Shown here: positions 52,801 to 63,394 of the stretch, piece by piece
Position numbering within the stretch: the first letter of the stretch is position 1
Layout of the letters: the number at the start of each line of letters is the position of its first letter
Source: Takakia lepidozioides
Lineage: Eukaryota > Streptophyta > Takakiopsida > Takakiales > Takakiaceae
DNA length: 64,000 bases
Direction: 5' to 3'
Assembly: GCA_030704615.1 (NCBI GenBank)
Contig: CM060732.1
Location: forward strand, 2,046,001 to 2,110,000
Translations under genes and position numbers: made by a program
Notes under the pieces: generated by a model
Told to the model about the DNA's origin: nothing
The model's database searches: none
The model's input: only the letters and a program-made list of their open reading frames with translations

Positions 52801-54440
52801 AAGCCATATTGAAATACCAACGTATTATATGAGTCAAATTGTTTTCAAGCCGTACAAAAGATGGTTGGGATTTTCCAACATCACTATTACCAAGATTCCG
52901 GTGAGTTCATGCACTGTCATGATCGTATTTAATTTTGTAAGCTTGCTTTCACTTAGAATTAGACATTTCGAAGTTGTTGAAATTTCCGTGTTGTTTTTCA
53001 AGGTGACCCAAACGAAGGAGCTTCAAGCTTTCAACCTTCAATGGAATGAGATCAAACATGAAAGAGCTTGCTATAGACCAAAGGTTGAATTTATTCATTC
53101 CAGCGGCATTGCTGAAAGATTGACTATCGATGAAGATGGTTTGCGTGATGCATGGCTTACAAATACTTGGAAGCAATTTTGGTCTACCTCTTTCGTAAGC
53201 AGTAAACACAAACTTTTTTCATGTCTTAAGATTATTTGTAATCTTTTGCTTTGATGCACATTTTGCATACTTAGGAATGTTTTTTTGTGTTTTTTGTATT
53301 TTATGACAAACTTGAATTGTACTAGCAAAGACTGATGATTTTGTTGTTGGTTTTCAGAGCTACAATTCCATATTTGAATATCCTGATAATCTTCAAGGAA
53401 AGTTGTTGCATCCAAAATTGGATTCTGAGGTCATACGCACAGACATTCAATTGGATGCGGTGAGATTTGGATTGCAAAGTCATTTGTTTTATATTGACAT
53501 GCATGAATTATTTTTGAAGATACTCCCAGGACAGTCATTTCTTGTGTTTGAATGTTAGGTATCATTGTTGATTCTTACTATTTGTTTGTGTATATTGCAG
53601 GCCAAAATGCTAGGGCATTTGATCTTCATGCTCGCATCGAACGAATTGGAAGTCTCAAGACCTTTTTCATTCGCAACTTTGGTCATGTTTTGTGACCAAG
53701 TCCCCGAGTCCAAAAACATGTCCGTTGGTGTGGAGTCCAAAATGAAAAAGGATTTAGAACGTGATTTTCGATTGGGCTGGGCTGCAAAATGGTCAATCTT
53801 AAATTGCCTTAGAAAATCAAGAGATGAGGCAATGAAATTGATTCGAAGACTCCAAGAGGATGAAACACATGAAGACTTGGCTTGGACATTCTCGGATTTC
53901 AATCTGACAGAAGAAAATTGGGAATCTGAAGTTGAGCACAAGATTGGAGCCATTGTTTGGAGTCATCTTTTCAATGGACGCAATTTGATTGTGAAGGCAA
54001 TGCAAGAGGGGTTTTACATGGCTGTGGAACAAGCACCATGTGCACCCACCATAAAGGATCGAATGAAAGACAGTTTGAAAGGCATATCTCCTGATACAAT
54101 GCGTGTTGTATTCAATGGTGCCTGTGCAATTGAAGCAAGTGATTTCTTGAGGAAGTGCATATTTGATGTATCTATATTGCCCCTCCAACAAAAATGGTTT
54201 CGAGATTGTGTGGATCAAATGACCTATGCTGAGAGGTCTCGATTGGCTATTTTTATCACTGGATTGGAGTACTTTGGCGGCAAAGACATCAATATACAAC
54301 TTCTCAATCGACACGACTATCCATGCATTCAAGCAAGCACTTGCTTTCAAGTTCTATATCTTCCCCCATACAAAGATGCCTCAATGATGATGACGAAGAT
54401 TAACTATTCTACCATGGATAGTAGTTATGGTCGTGCATGA
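49861..54440 (+). pseudogene. HECT-domain E3 ubiquitin ligase-like gene, five exons, two one-base lesions
   Basis: The exons are 49861-49986, 50695-52900, 53003-53194, 53358-53459 and 53601-54440. All borders are GT..AG. Exons 1, 3, 4 and 5 are whole codons, and exon 2 would be with two extra bases, as in the left arm. Exons 3-5 form a complete HECT domain. It begins with the KVEF..LTIDEDGLRDAW segment (family: GGL.REW), then SIFEYPDNLQGKLLHPKL and AKMLGHLIFML. Next come NGRNLIVKAMQEGF, KWFRDCVDQMTYAERSRLAI, FITG, and the C-lobe ASTCFQVLYLPPYKD with the catalytic Cys (codon 54342-54344). HECT enzymes accept ubiquitin on this Cys before substrate transfer. Intact, it would be about 1,155 residues. 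In this copy the lost A near 50701 and lost G near 52826 put a stop at 52832. The setting suggests an element-borne gene. Confidence 0.8.
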
Positions 54441-55142
54441 CATGTGGAGGTGAAGGGTGTGAGTCATGGCTCAAACAGAGGGGTTGATTTTGTGGTATCA
54501 TAGATAATTGAAATGCTCTTGGAGTGGTACTGTGAGTGTGACATCTGGTTGAATGTTAAGTGTTACATTGGGGCAAGTGTCGTTGGCCCCTTTTGTTTGT
54601 GTTGGCTTTGGAGAGGTGCCATCTGGTTGTGGCCCAAGGATGGGAATCCATTTTTGTTGTCGGTTGTTACATTTCCAGCTGTTGGTGACTTTTGCACAGA
54701 CGTCATCAATGGATGAGGATTTTGACAGTGAGGTATAGTTGCGGTCCCCTATCTTCTTGCACCCATTAATGGAATGCTGCTATACTGCATATTTAATATG
54801 GTAAGTGGAGTACTCTACTATAAATGTTTACTAGCTAGTTTTACTTTCTTATGCGCTGTATGAAGTGCTCTAATATGTTTTAGTCTTGGGGGAGAGGGTG
54901 GGAGAGAGGCCCACCTGCCGTATGATTTCTGTAAAGCTTCAAGACATTATTACATTGTAAATATCAAAACATGAGAAGTATCACAGTTCAAGATTGTCTT
55001 CTTTGATCCATTGGTCATGCCCTGTTGTTGTCCTTGAAAGCTAGTGAAATCTCACACATGTTTTAGGGTTTATCCAATGCCATATTAAGGTTTAGAAACA
55101 TCCACAGCATTACACAATTGGCAATAAGAAAGTGGGTAAGGT
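54441..55142. other. 3' flank of the HECT gene, unassigned
   Basis: No protein, RNA or repeat is recognised. It is GT-rich in the first 300 bases and contains AATATGTTTTAGT and TGTAAATATC phrases that could belong to a 3' untranslated region. It ends at an N gap. Confidence 0.4.
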
Positions 55143-55642
55143 NNNNNNNNNNNNNNNNNNNNNNNNNNNNNNNNNNNNNNNNNNNNNNNNNNNNNNNNNN
55201 NNNNNNNNNNNNNNNNNNNNNNNNNNNNNNNNNNNNNNNNNNNNNNNNNNNNNNNNNNNNNNNNNNNNNNNNNNNNNNNNNNNNNNNNNNNNNNNNNNNN
55301 NNNNNNNNNNNNNNNNNNNNNNNNNNNNNNNNNNNNNNNNNNNNNNNNNNNNNNNNNNNNNNNNNNNNNNNNNNNNNNNNNNNNNNNNNNNNNNNNNNNN
55401 NNNNNNNNNNNNNNNNNNNNNNNNNNNNNNNNNNNNNNNNNNNNNNNNNNNNNNNNNNNNNNNNNNNNNNNNNNNNNNNNNNNNNNNNNNNNNNNNNNNN
55501 NNNNNNNNNNNNNNNNNNNNNNNNNNNNNNNNNNNNNNNNNNNNNNNNNNNNNNNNNNNNNNNNNNNNNNNNNNNNNNNNNNNNNNNNNNNNNNNNNNNN
55601 NNNNNNNNNNNNNNNNNNNNNNNNNNNNNNNNNNNNNNNNNN
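55143..55642. other. Assembly gap (500 N)
   Basis: A second placeholder of exactly 500 Ns, which removes the C-terminal half of the piggyBac transposase gene. Confidence 1.
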
Positions 55643-56590
55643 GCCACGCATACCAGTATCGATACCCGCCCCAATTTCCACTCACCGGCTTCTCTTTGCT
55701 AGATACTGCTGCAATTTGCAATACTTGCCATTATACTTGACCATCATCTCATCAATTTTCAAGTGTTGTTCAGGCACATAATGCTGATCATACGCTTTAT
55801 TCTGTGCATCAATCAGCCAACGGGTCTTTGCTAGCTTATCAAATCCAGGGTTTTCAGAGTCAGTCACAACAGTCCGATTGTCTAATAGATGCAAGCACCT
55901 CAAAATGGCTTCCCATCTGTTCCTACTCATGATTTGGATGATGGAAGCGCATTTCAGGAATTCTTCATCCTCTTTCCAGTAACATCTAGTGTTGGACAAT
56001 TTTTTTATGCCCATGAGTATATGGACAGTAAGCCAACTCTGAGCTCTCTCACTGACAAGGGATACCACCACTTCCCTCCTTTCTCTCTACCCTTTGAATT
56101 CAATGTGTGGGCATACAAGTTAGTCATAAGCACATCCTTCCGCATCACGTACATAGGCCAAAAAAGGTTGAAAAAATCCACTGGGGCTGCATTATGCCCC
56201 AGGTGTGTTCTAGGACCACTTTCACCACCACTCCAATTCACCTCAGGCAAAGATTTCTCTGTGGAGTTCCACATATCATCCCCAAAAAATTTAGAAGGAC
56301 CCCAGTTGTGCCAAGACTCTGGCAAAGAGTACTGCCCCACTTCACGACTGGCATTTCCAGTATGGTCAACATAATCCCACATGTCAACATCCACCCCATC
56401 ATCAGCCGTAGCTCTTACCTCTTCTGCAGGGTCAAAGTCTGAATCAGAGTCATCTGATTCAGACAATGCAAGATCCTCATCATTCAGCATCTCAGCAGGG
56501 GCTAGACCCAGTAACTCTTCTACTATGGCTGGCATTTCTGCATCGGCATCTAACAATTGACAAAAATGGGAGGATACAGTATGCACACCT
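55643..56590 (-). pseudogene. PiggyBac-type transposase (N-terminal half, frame-broken)
   Basis: The minus-strand frame from 56586 has an acidic leader (LALSESDDSDSDFDPAEEV), then NAAPVDFFNLFWPMYVMRKD and WWYPLSVRELRVGLLSIY. After a frame change near 56030 come ILMGIKKL, NRWEAILRCLHLLDNR, KLAKTRWLIDAQNKAYDQHY and VPEQHLKIDEMMVKYNGKYC. After another near 55695 come KEKPV and GYRYWYAW. This order is that of the DDE_Tnp_1_7 (piggyBac) core. The D of LKIDEMMV is the first catalytic Asp of the DDD triad. The remaining two would lie in the gap. PiggyBac transposases excise cleanly at TTAA. At least two frame breaks are visible. Confidence 0.85.
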
Positions 56591-57000
56591 GCGCCACCAA
56601 AAAAGGATACAAGAAAGACCTCGTGGGCAGCAACAATATCCCATTGTCAATTCGAGCACTGTGCCATAAAGCCACTGACTGGCAGTGGAGAATGAAGGTA
56701 CATCCTCCAAGTGCAAATCCGAGATTTTCACCTTCACTGTGCATCCCATAGGACCCAAATCCTCTACAGATTGGCAATGCCCAACCACATTGCGATCTTC
56801 CACTAGAGAAGATCGCAAAATGTAAGGACTTGGAGTGGACTCATTCCCAAAACCAAATTCAGATGTAGGCTGTTCAGTATCTTTACCCAAAGATCGAACC
56901 AACACCTTCAGTCACATACTGGCTACCCGTGCCACTCTCACAATCAGGCCACACACACCTCCTCAAGACGTCAGTCACCTCAGCTGTGAAACCATTAGGA
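56591..57000 (-). other. Possible 5' extension of the piggyBac gene, unassigned
   Basis: Minus-strand frames here (for example ISDLHLEDVPSFSTASQWLY) look protein-like in patches, but I could not match them to a domain or join them to the transposase frame. They may be an N-terminal exon of the piggyBac gene or the 3' end of the transposase-like gene upstream. Confidence 0.3.
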
Positions 57001-59170
57001 TGCCCTTCCTCCTTGCGCGAATGCGAACTGGGGTGTGGTTCGAGCGGTCTACGGTGGCGGCAGGCCAATGCCTGGGAGGGAGTGCACTTGCGGCTCCGCC
57101 ATGAATCCACGGAAATTTGGGAGTCGTTTGCCTGCTCTTACTATTTGCTGGTTGATGTTCTCCCACATTATTACAAGTCAAGCCCTGTCCTCCAATTTCA
57201 TCTCGCAAATTGCAATGGTCATGAGCTTCTGGTAGTTGGGCTCGTACACATGGCACGCCATTGTACTCCATCCATTTATTCGCTTCACGTGGTCAAACAT
57301 AATCCAGCTTCCCTCCAAGTCGCCGCCATTATTCATGCGGTCCACCAAATCCACTCCTGAAGCTGGACCAACAGTGGACCTCTTAAACACAAAACACCGC
57401 TCGTCATCGCTGCCTTGACCCGGGAAACGGCTTCCATGTTCATAGCCACAACTCGATTTCATTTTCAGCAAGGAAGACGTCTCCTCGCCACGTCCCATTT
57501 CATTTTTCATCTTCTGCACAGATTGTTTGGTGACCGAGCCACCAAATGCTTCCACAATGTCAAGAAGATCCTCGCACTCGGAGCTATCCAACTCGCTCCT
57601 TTGTCCACCATCACGCGACATTATACGTTCCATTACAATGGATTGAGCGGTGAATAACTCCACAATTTTCGGACGGGCAGATGGGGACCTCCTCACCTCC
57701 TCTTCCAAGACCATTTTGGCTTTTGCCGCTGCCTCCCGTGATGCTCTTGTTGTGCTGCTGTGGTTATGATAGCCTACATCGACAACGGCTCTTGTCATGC
57801 TTGGGGGACCCGTTATGTACTACATTTTTGTGGGGAAAAACTCGATACAGTGGGGGGGGGGGTGGTGATTGCATATCGCGCAAAACAAAAGTTTTGTCTA
57901 GGACTTTGCTTTGTGCTCTGAATTTGGAGTCGGATGTCCCCGACCAGTACCTATCGTTATGGTACTTCTCCCTCACGTAGAAGGGGCACTCCATTCAGAG
58001 ACATTGCAAACTTCCAACACATGTGACATATCTGTCATCATCACCCCAATCTTGTGAGCACTGGAAAATGGGAAGTCGTTGCCGACCTCCCAAGTGCGCA
58101 AAAAATGGATGTTCATTTCGGCAATGAACATGGGAAGTCGGCACAGACTTCCCCAGAGCGGGAAAAATGCACTTAAAATCCAGAAGGAAAACAGGAAGTC
58201 GGCACAGACTTCCCAAGCGCGCAAAATCGCAAAAATTGAAATGCAGAATGACACATCGGAAGTCGGCACAGACTCTGGAAGTACGGAAATATAGTGGTCT
58301 TTGCACACACGAGTATTAACGGAGACTTCGCTAGCTGCTATAATGAACAGTGTGGAGGTAAATTGAATTCGACTCACCTCACAGCTGTGTCTTTCCTCTC
58401 CAGCAACGGCAAAGTAACGTTGGTGGTCTTTGTCACGCTCCACGGGTGTCCATCGAACTTCTGGTCCATTCCCTCTAATTGACCGGCTGAACTTCCATTC
58501 AGAGCAGGGAAAACAATATCGCCGTCCACGCGACGGGGCAAACTGTTCACCTTCACCACTTGCATATGAAGGAAATCAATTTTAGAGAGTTCGCTTCTTG
58601 CAGTCGTGCTACAAGAAAGAAGCTGCAGATTTTCTACTATGGACTTCGGAGCCCTCTCCAATGGTACCTGTGATGGGGTTTGCCTGTTCGCAGGAGACAT
58701 GCTGTCACTTTTGGAATTTGTTGCAGGTGGCACAGGCAATCGTGTGGAACCAAGGACAACACACTTGTCTTCCTCACCACTGGAAATGTCTATACTCTTT
58801 GTCTTCACTTTAACTCCGGGGGCAACCCCGGACGCCCCCGGACGCCCCCGTGTGTGGCGTCACTGGCGTCACTACCGTGGAAGAGTCTGGAGGTGCCGCT
58901 GGAATCCCAAAGACACGATACCCACATTCCCCTTCATAACGAATGACCCAGGCATTCCCAAGATCATCTCGCAAGGGATCCATAATACGCGTTGCAAGAA
59001 TATTGCTGCCTTCCAGAGCCTCCTCCACTTTGAAGACAACCGAGGCCGGGAGTAAACCCTATCGAGACCTGAGGAGTTTGTTTGTAAACCGAACCTCTCC
59101 ATCCCTTGCATGTACCAATACGGAGGTCTTCTCGGGGGGGGGGGACAGTTTAACGAACTCAGACATCTTC
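57000..59170 (-). pseudogene. DDE-type transposase-like gene, N-terminal part
   Basis: In minus-strand order: 59168 MSEFVKLSPPPEKTSVLVHA, an in-frame TAG near 59062, then VEEALEGSNILATRIMDPLR and WVIRYEGECGYRVFGIPAAP to 58810. Next is 58808-58380 (SIDISSGEEDKCVVLGSTRL), ending at a GTGAGT. A ~370-base presumptive intron with hairpins follows. After it come ECPFYVREKYHNDRYWSG, FPHKNVVHNGSPKHDKSRCR and YHNHSSTTRASREAAAK. The next block reads VDLVDRMNNGGDLEGSWIMF, DHVKRINGWSTMACHVYEPN and YQKLMTIAICEMKLED. The last block, an acidic residue followed by a H-V-Y and a 'MTIA.C.M..ED' strand pattern, looks like the first catalytic strand pair of an RNase-H-fold transposase. The C-terminal half of such a protein may be represented at 10143-10675. 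Superfamily not assigned. Confidence 0.45.
58065..58275. repeat. Four GGAAGTC..GACTTCC hairpins in a presumptive intron
   Basis: Hairpins are at about 58069 (GGGAAGTCGTTGCCGACCTC), 58132, 58195 (GGAAGTCGGCACAGACTTCC) and 58258, spaced about 63 bases, with intervening GCGCAAAAA phrases. A related GAAGTCGGCGCCGACTT lies at 59308. The array lies between the exon ending near 58381 and the one starting near 57994. Confidence 0.8.
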
Positions 59171-59259
59171 AACGGAATGGGAGGCGTGTGGAAAGAAGCT
59201 TTCTCATTCCTCCTTAGGAATGCATGACAAAACACGTGCCACGCTATTACCACCTTGAC

Positions 59260-60050
59260 AAAAAATTCGCAGAAGTAGCATGATGTTACGATGTTGTGTG
59301 CGGAGTGGCATTGAAGTCGGCGCCGACTTGGAAGATCTTATTGATAAAGGCAAATAGAGCATAAGGAGGAAAAAATAAGGAGGAAAAAATAAGGAGGAAA
59401 AAATAACCTGTAAAGGGGGGGGGGCTATTCCGTGAGCTTGGAGTCGTGAGCCTGAGAGCCCAGGAAACCGTGAGCCCAGCACAGGCTCACGCCACGTCAG
59501 CATGCATACAGGGCCTATTTCCGCGGGTGTCACCTATTACCACGGGTTGATCAGCCATTTCCAGGGAATGCAGACTGGATGTGTTACATCCATTGTATCC
59601 ATCCTTTCTATCCATTGCATCCATTTAGACGTTATCAACATACCAAGCTCCTGCATTGGAATGTGGCTAGGTCGTGAGCAAGTGCACACTCACATCATCC
59701 AAAGCGGATCCCTGCGAAATCTTTTCTTACTCACCACCCTTGCGAACAAGCCAGGTATGTGTGGGAGCATCATGGATGCTCACTAGAATTGAGAATGCCT
59801 GAACGCTCTTTGATCACGTGGACTTTAACATGATGGATTTACCAAACATTCTTCTAGCAGGAATGGTTTGGAGACCAACAATGTTTCACTAAATAGATTG
59901 AAGGAACAATCCGGGCAGACCATGCAACCCCTATCTCCAACAATAGTTTGTTCCCATGAATTTGCATCCCACGCACACATTGCAAACAGGACAACAATGA
60001 CACACAACCATCCCATTTCAAAATTGGCCCTGAATAAAAGCAAAAGAAAA
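59260..60050. other. Spacer between the two minus-strand genes
   Basis: Contains GGAGGAAAAAATAA repeated three times (59368-59408), a G run, and CGTGAGC/GCTCACG phrases at 59432-59492 that can pair. Beyond that nothing is recognised up to the end of the upstream gene at about 60058. Confidence 0.4.
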
Positions 60051-60057
60051 CTTCATA

Positions 60058-63000
60058 TCAAGTGTCACAGTCATCACAATCAGTATCGACCTCCTGTGCT
60101 ATGTCATCCACAAAGATTCTGGCCCCAACACCACGTCTTCTACCACGGCCGTCGATGGTTGGACTGCAAGTGCCATGAACGGACATGCTTGTTGTGAGTG
60201 CCTCCGCATAGACATGTAGCACGTAAGACAGAGGAGGACTTGAAAGAAGTCCAAAAAGGTGTGATAGCCCTGGAGGGTCAGTGGAAGCATGCGGACTCCT
60301 GCTCAAGTCGACAAAAACCCATTTTGAACACAATGATGCAATGCACAAGTCCAACGAAGAGGATGTCTCCCATGTGCACTTTGCCTTAAGAACAGTGATT
60401 CTGAGTATTGAAACAACAATGCAAGCATCCACAGGTTGAACTTACCGTCACAGGCAAAGTCGGAGTCCAGCTCCTTGTCAGAAACCTCCCCTGTATCAAT
60501 ATCACCGGGAAGGGGCTTCGGAAGGACTTGAGAAGTGTGTCCACCCAAATCCATCAGGAGGTTCTTGTAAATCTCAGCATCCCCTTCAATCCCAAAGAGA
60601 TGTCGCGCACTGGCCTTGCAAGCGTGGTACGAAGCACCTGCAGTGGAATAGAATGAAGGAAACAGACATTGAAAACACGCACCGTGTCAAGGAACTCCAC
60701 AATCCTCTCCCACACTGGTGATGGCTCGCCCTTGTAATCAGATTTCTTGGACTCCATCATGGCAAGGAACCCGACGTTGGCCATCTCCAACCTGGTAGGG
60801 CGAATGACCCTAGTGGGATGCTCCACTGCATGGTACGGGTCCTTGGGATCAACCACCCCCTTGTTCTTTCTCCCGGATCCCCTACCATGCAGTGGAGTCT
60901 GCAGGACATCCACCACAGGGCCAGTATCTGCAACACTTCCCTGCCCACCTACCTGCCCTTGTCCCCCCTTCCCCCTACCCCTTCATTTTCCCACACCACC
61001 AGCAACATCCTTTCTCTTTGCCTTTCTACCTCTACCCAGGGTATCCTGAGCGGGAGGCTCCTTCTCTGCAAGAGTCCTCAAATTTCTATCATGAATGTCG
61101 AGGTCGGCTGCTGCGGCGGTGGCTGCTATACGCTCATTCTCTCTCCTCAAAGACACCTCCTGAGCTGGGGTCTCAGAAGTAGGGCAATCCAAATACCAAC
61201 CACAAGCAGAAAGATGGTCTGGGCCCCAGTCATGCAAGATCCCCGTAGTAAATATGGTCTAGTTGTCAGCAAGGATAAGCCAAAGGTCCACGAAATCAGG
61301 ATGTTTGTCCAAGCAGTTCTCTGCCATGAGAACATACTTTATGTACCTGCAGGAACAGAGATAGCCTCATTGTGCAATGCAATTATTGTCTCCCAGCTTT
61401 TCCACTACATCACGAAGACCCCCTAAAAGAGTATGCGGCACAGTACACTGCAACCACCGCATACAAAATAGCCTGAAGGGCCCAGGGTGTGCACGTTGGT
61501 GTTACTACACATGGATAGAACAAATGAGTGTGCGGCACCGCAAACTCATATGAGCCAGCAAATGTCTTTGCAAAACAAAGAAACACAATCCATTTCACAC
61601 TTGTAAAGACATCGTTTCCAGGCTTCCTCTCCTTTCTCTTGCTGGTCAAGCTCATTTGTTCGACTGATGTCACCCTCCTTGCTGAACTCTCTGAAGAAAC
61701 AAGATTGCCACATTGTAGCTCTCCATTTCCTCATGTATGCTTGGAAGGAGACCTTCGGTGCTGTCATAGTGATCCCATAGTCAGCCAGCTGCGTATGTAG
61801 ACCGACCGGGCCCTTTCCTCCAACTGCAAAACAATTCAAATGCAAGAATGAACACAAAAACAATCACAGCCAATGCAACATGGAAAGAGAATGACAGAAA
61901 AAGCGAAAAGAAAGTGACAAAGCAAAGGACATTATACCTGGCTCCAGTAAGTGGCCTTGTGAAGCCATGTGTCCAGCACATTGTCACTGACAGGAATGAC
62001 ACGCTGGGTCTTCTTCTCTTTCTCCGGCCTGAGGAACATGTGGGTATCCCTAACAGTGGGATCGGAGCTCCATATCTATAGCCACTTCACCTTCTGTTCT
62101 GAAGACACAACGGCGGTAGACAACTTGTGTAACTTCTCCTGGTGTGGCAGTCAGCTCTTTCTGGATGTGACTCTCAACCCCCTTTGCTGTCCTTCTCTCC
62201 TCAGGGGTAGAGCTGTAGTATTCCAGTTTGCCACGCTCTCCTGCATCTGCAATGTCTTGCTGCAAGGGAATGCACGAGAGTTGCATCAATCCAAGGGCAA
62301 CGGAAACAAACAGAAAAAAACATTTGGAAGCAGGAATATCAAAAGGCCAGATGATGGAAGATGTATCTCACCGCGTACATATACTCCATGACAGCCTCAC
62401 GGGTCAACGAGTACCACGTTTCTGATGTCTTCGAGCTTTTCAACTTCTTGTACGTCTCTTCTGAAAGGATGGTCTTGAAGTTGGTTAAGGGCATCTGCCC
62501 GATCCTTTGTATCATGTATAGTGTATGAACCAGACTCGTTTTGACATGCGATGTCTCCGTCCCTCTGCAGAATGATGTGTGAAAGTCAGAATGAAATTCA
62601 AAAACCGTCAACAGAGGACTGGAACAAAAGAACCACAGAACCACAACTGGAACATGTAGAATGAGAAACCAACCTGTTCACATCATTCATTGCCGTAAGA
62701 AGACCCATCATGTTCCCGTCACAATCTAACACCATCGGTCGAACAGAGTAATGCCACTCTTCCTCTTGTGAGTGCAGCCTCCCAATGACAGCCATCCATG
62801 CAAGCAACAGGTGGTTGCCATCCCATACGTGAAACATCTTCCCTAAAAATGCCTGGGTCGAAGGTACCCTGGAGAGAAGAAGTTCGAAGGATTCGTTCAC
62901 CTGTCTCCAAATGGGATCCCAGGAGTCCACGATTGACTCATCCACAAGGAGCTCATTGCCTCTGGAATCCCTAGTAGAAACGTAAAAGACTGCGGATCCA

Positions 63001-63270
63001 TCCAAATACCCATGAACAAACTCGGCCTCCAGCTTCACGATGTCCTTGATGAGGGGTGGACGAACGACGGGCATGGAAACCAACCTACACAGGGGAATCT
63101 TCAACCTCCCACCCGGGGCAAGTATACTTTGCACCACAACCTGAGAGTTTACCTTCTGACCCCCCAGCATCTCAGCGGCTTTGCTTTCATAGAACTCATC
63201 GTCCACATCAGCAATGATCTCCTTCCCCTGCCCCGAAGGGTTCTCATCCGCCACCCTTTGCATCTGCTCC
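60058..63270 (-). CDS. Unrecognised transposon-borne protein family, copy 2 (FYVS/CGWYLD protein)
   Basis: The first visible exon begins after CCTTGCAG at about 63268, so a 5' exon lies upstream. It reads DVDDEFYESKAAEMLGG, RPPLIKDIVKLEAEFVHGYL, GSAVFYVSTRD, MFHVWDGNHLLLAWMAVIG, EEEWHYSVRPMVLD and LLTAMNDVN. Later blocks are ETWYSLTREAVMEYMYAV (about 62430-62370), KLEYYSSTPEERRTAKGVES (62250), GLHTQLADYGITMTAPKVSF and CFFREFSKEGD (61800-61640), HDWGPDHLSACGWYLD (61235), ANVGFLAMMESKKSDYKGEP (60790-60730), and a C-terminus with KPLPGDIDTGEVSDKELDSD and FVDDIAQEVDTDCDDCDT ending at about 60058. I know no named domain for it. Block order matches copy 1. It lies directly upstream of the DDE-like gene on the same strand. 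Exon joins are only partly resolved. Confidence 0.55.
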
Positions 63271-63394
63271 TGCAAGGTTGTTCATTCAAATTGATATGAG
63301 AGATAGGCAAGAAATGATGGTGTTTTGAGCATGGCAGACAGGCCCTGTGTGGTCCAATCTCTCATCAGAAAACAAGCAGTGTGGGGGCCGAAAA

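Larger units (their letters stand above)
43314..52979. repeat. Right arm of giant inverted repeat
   Basis: Reverse complement of 1-9642. The outer end continues without interruption into the rest of the HECT gene. The left copy would do the same beyond the window, so the true repeat may be longer. The arm is 24 bases longer overall than its partner, chiefly through the ~37-base segment near 50113-50157. Confidence 0.95.

Noticed and set aside
55063-55740. Open frames across the second gap
   Set aside because: These are also N-gap artefacts, apart from the piggyBac segment on the right side that was kept.
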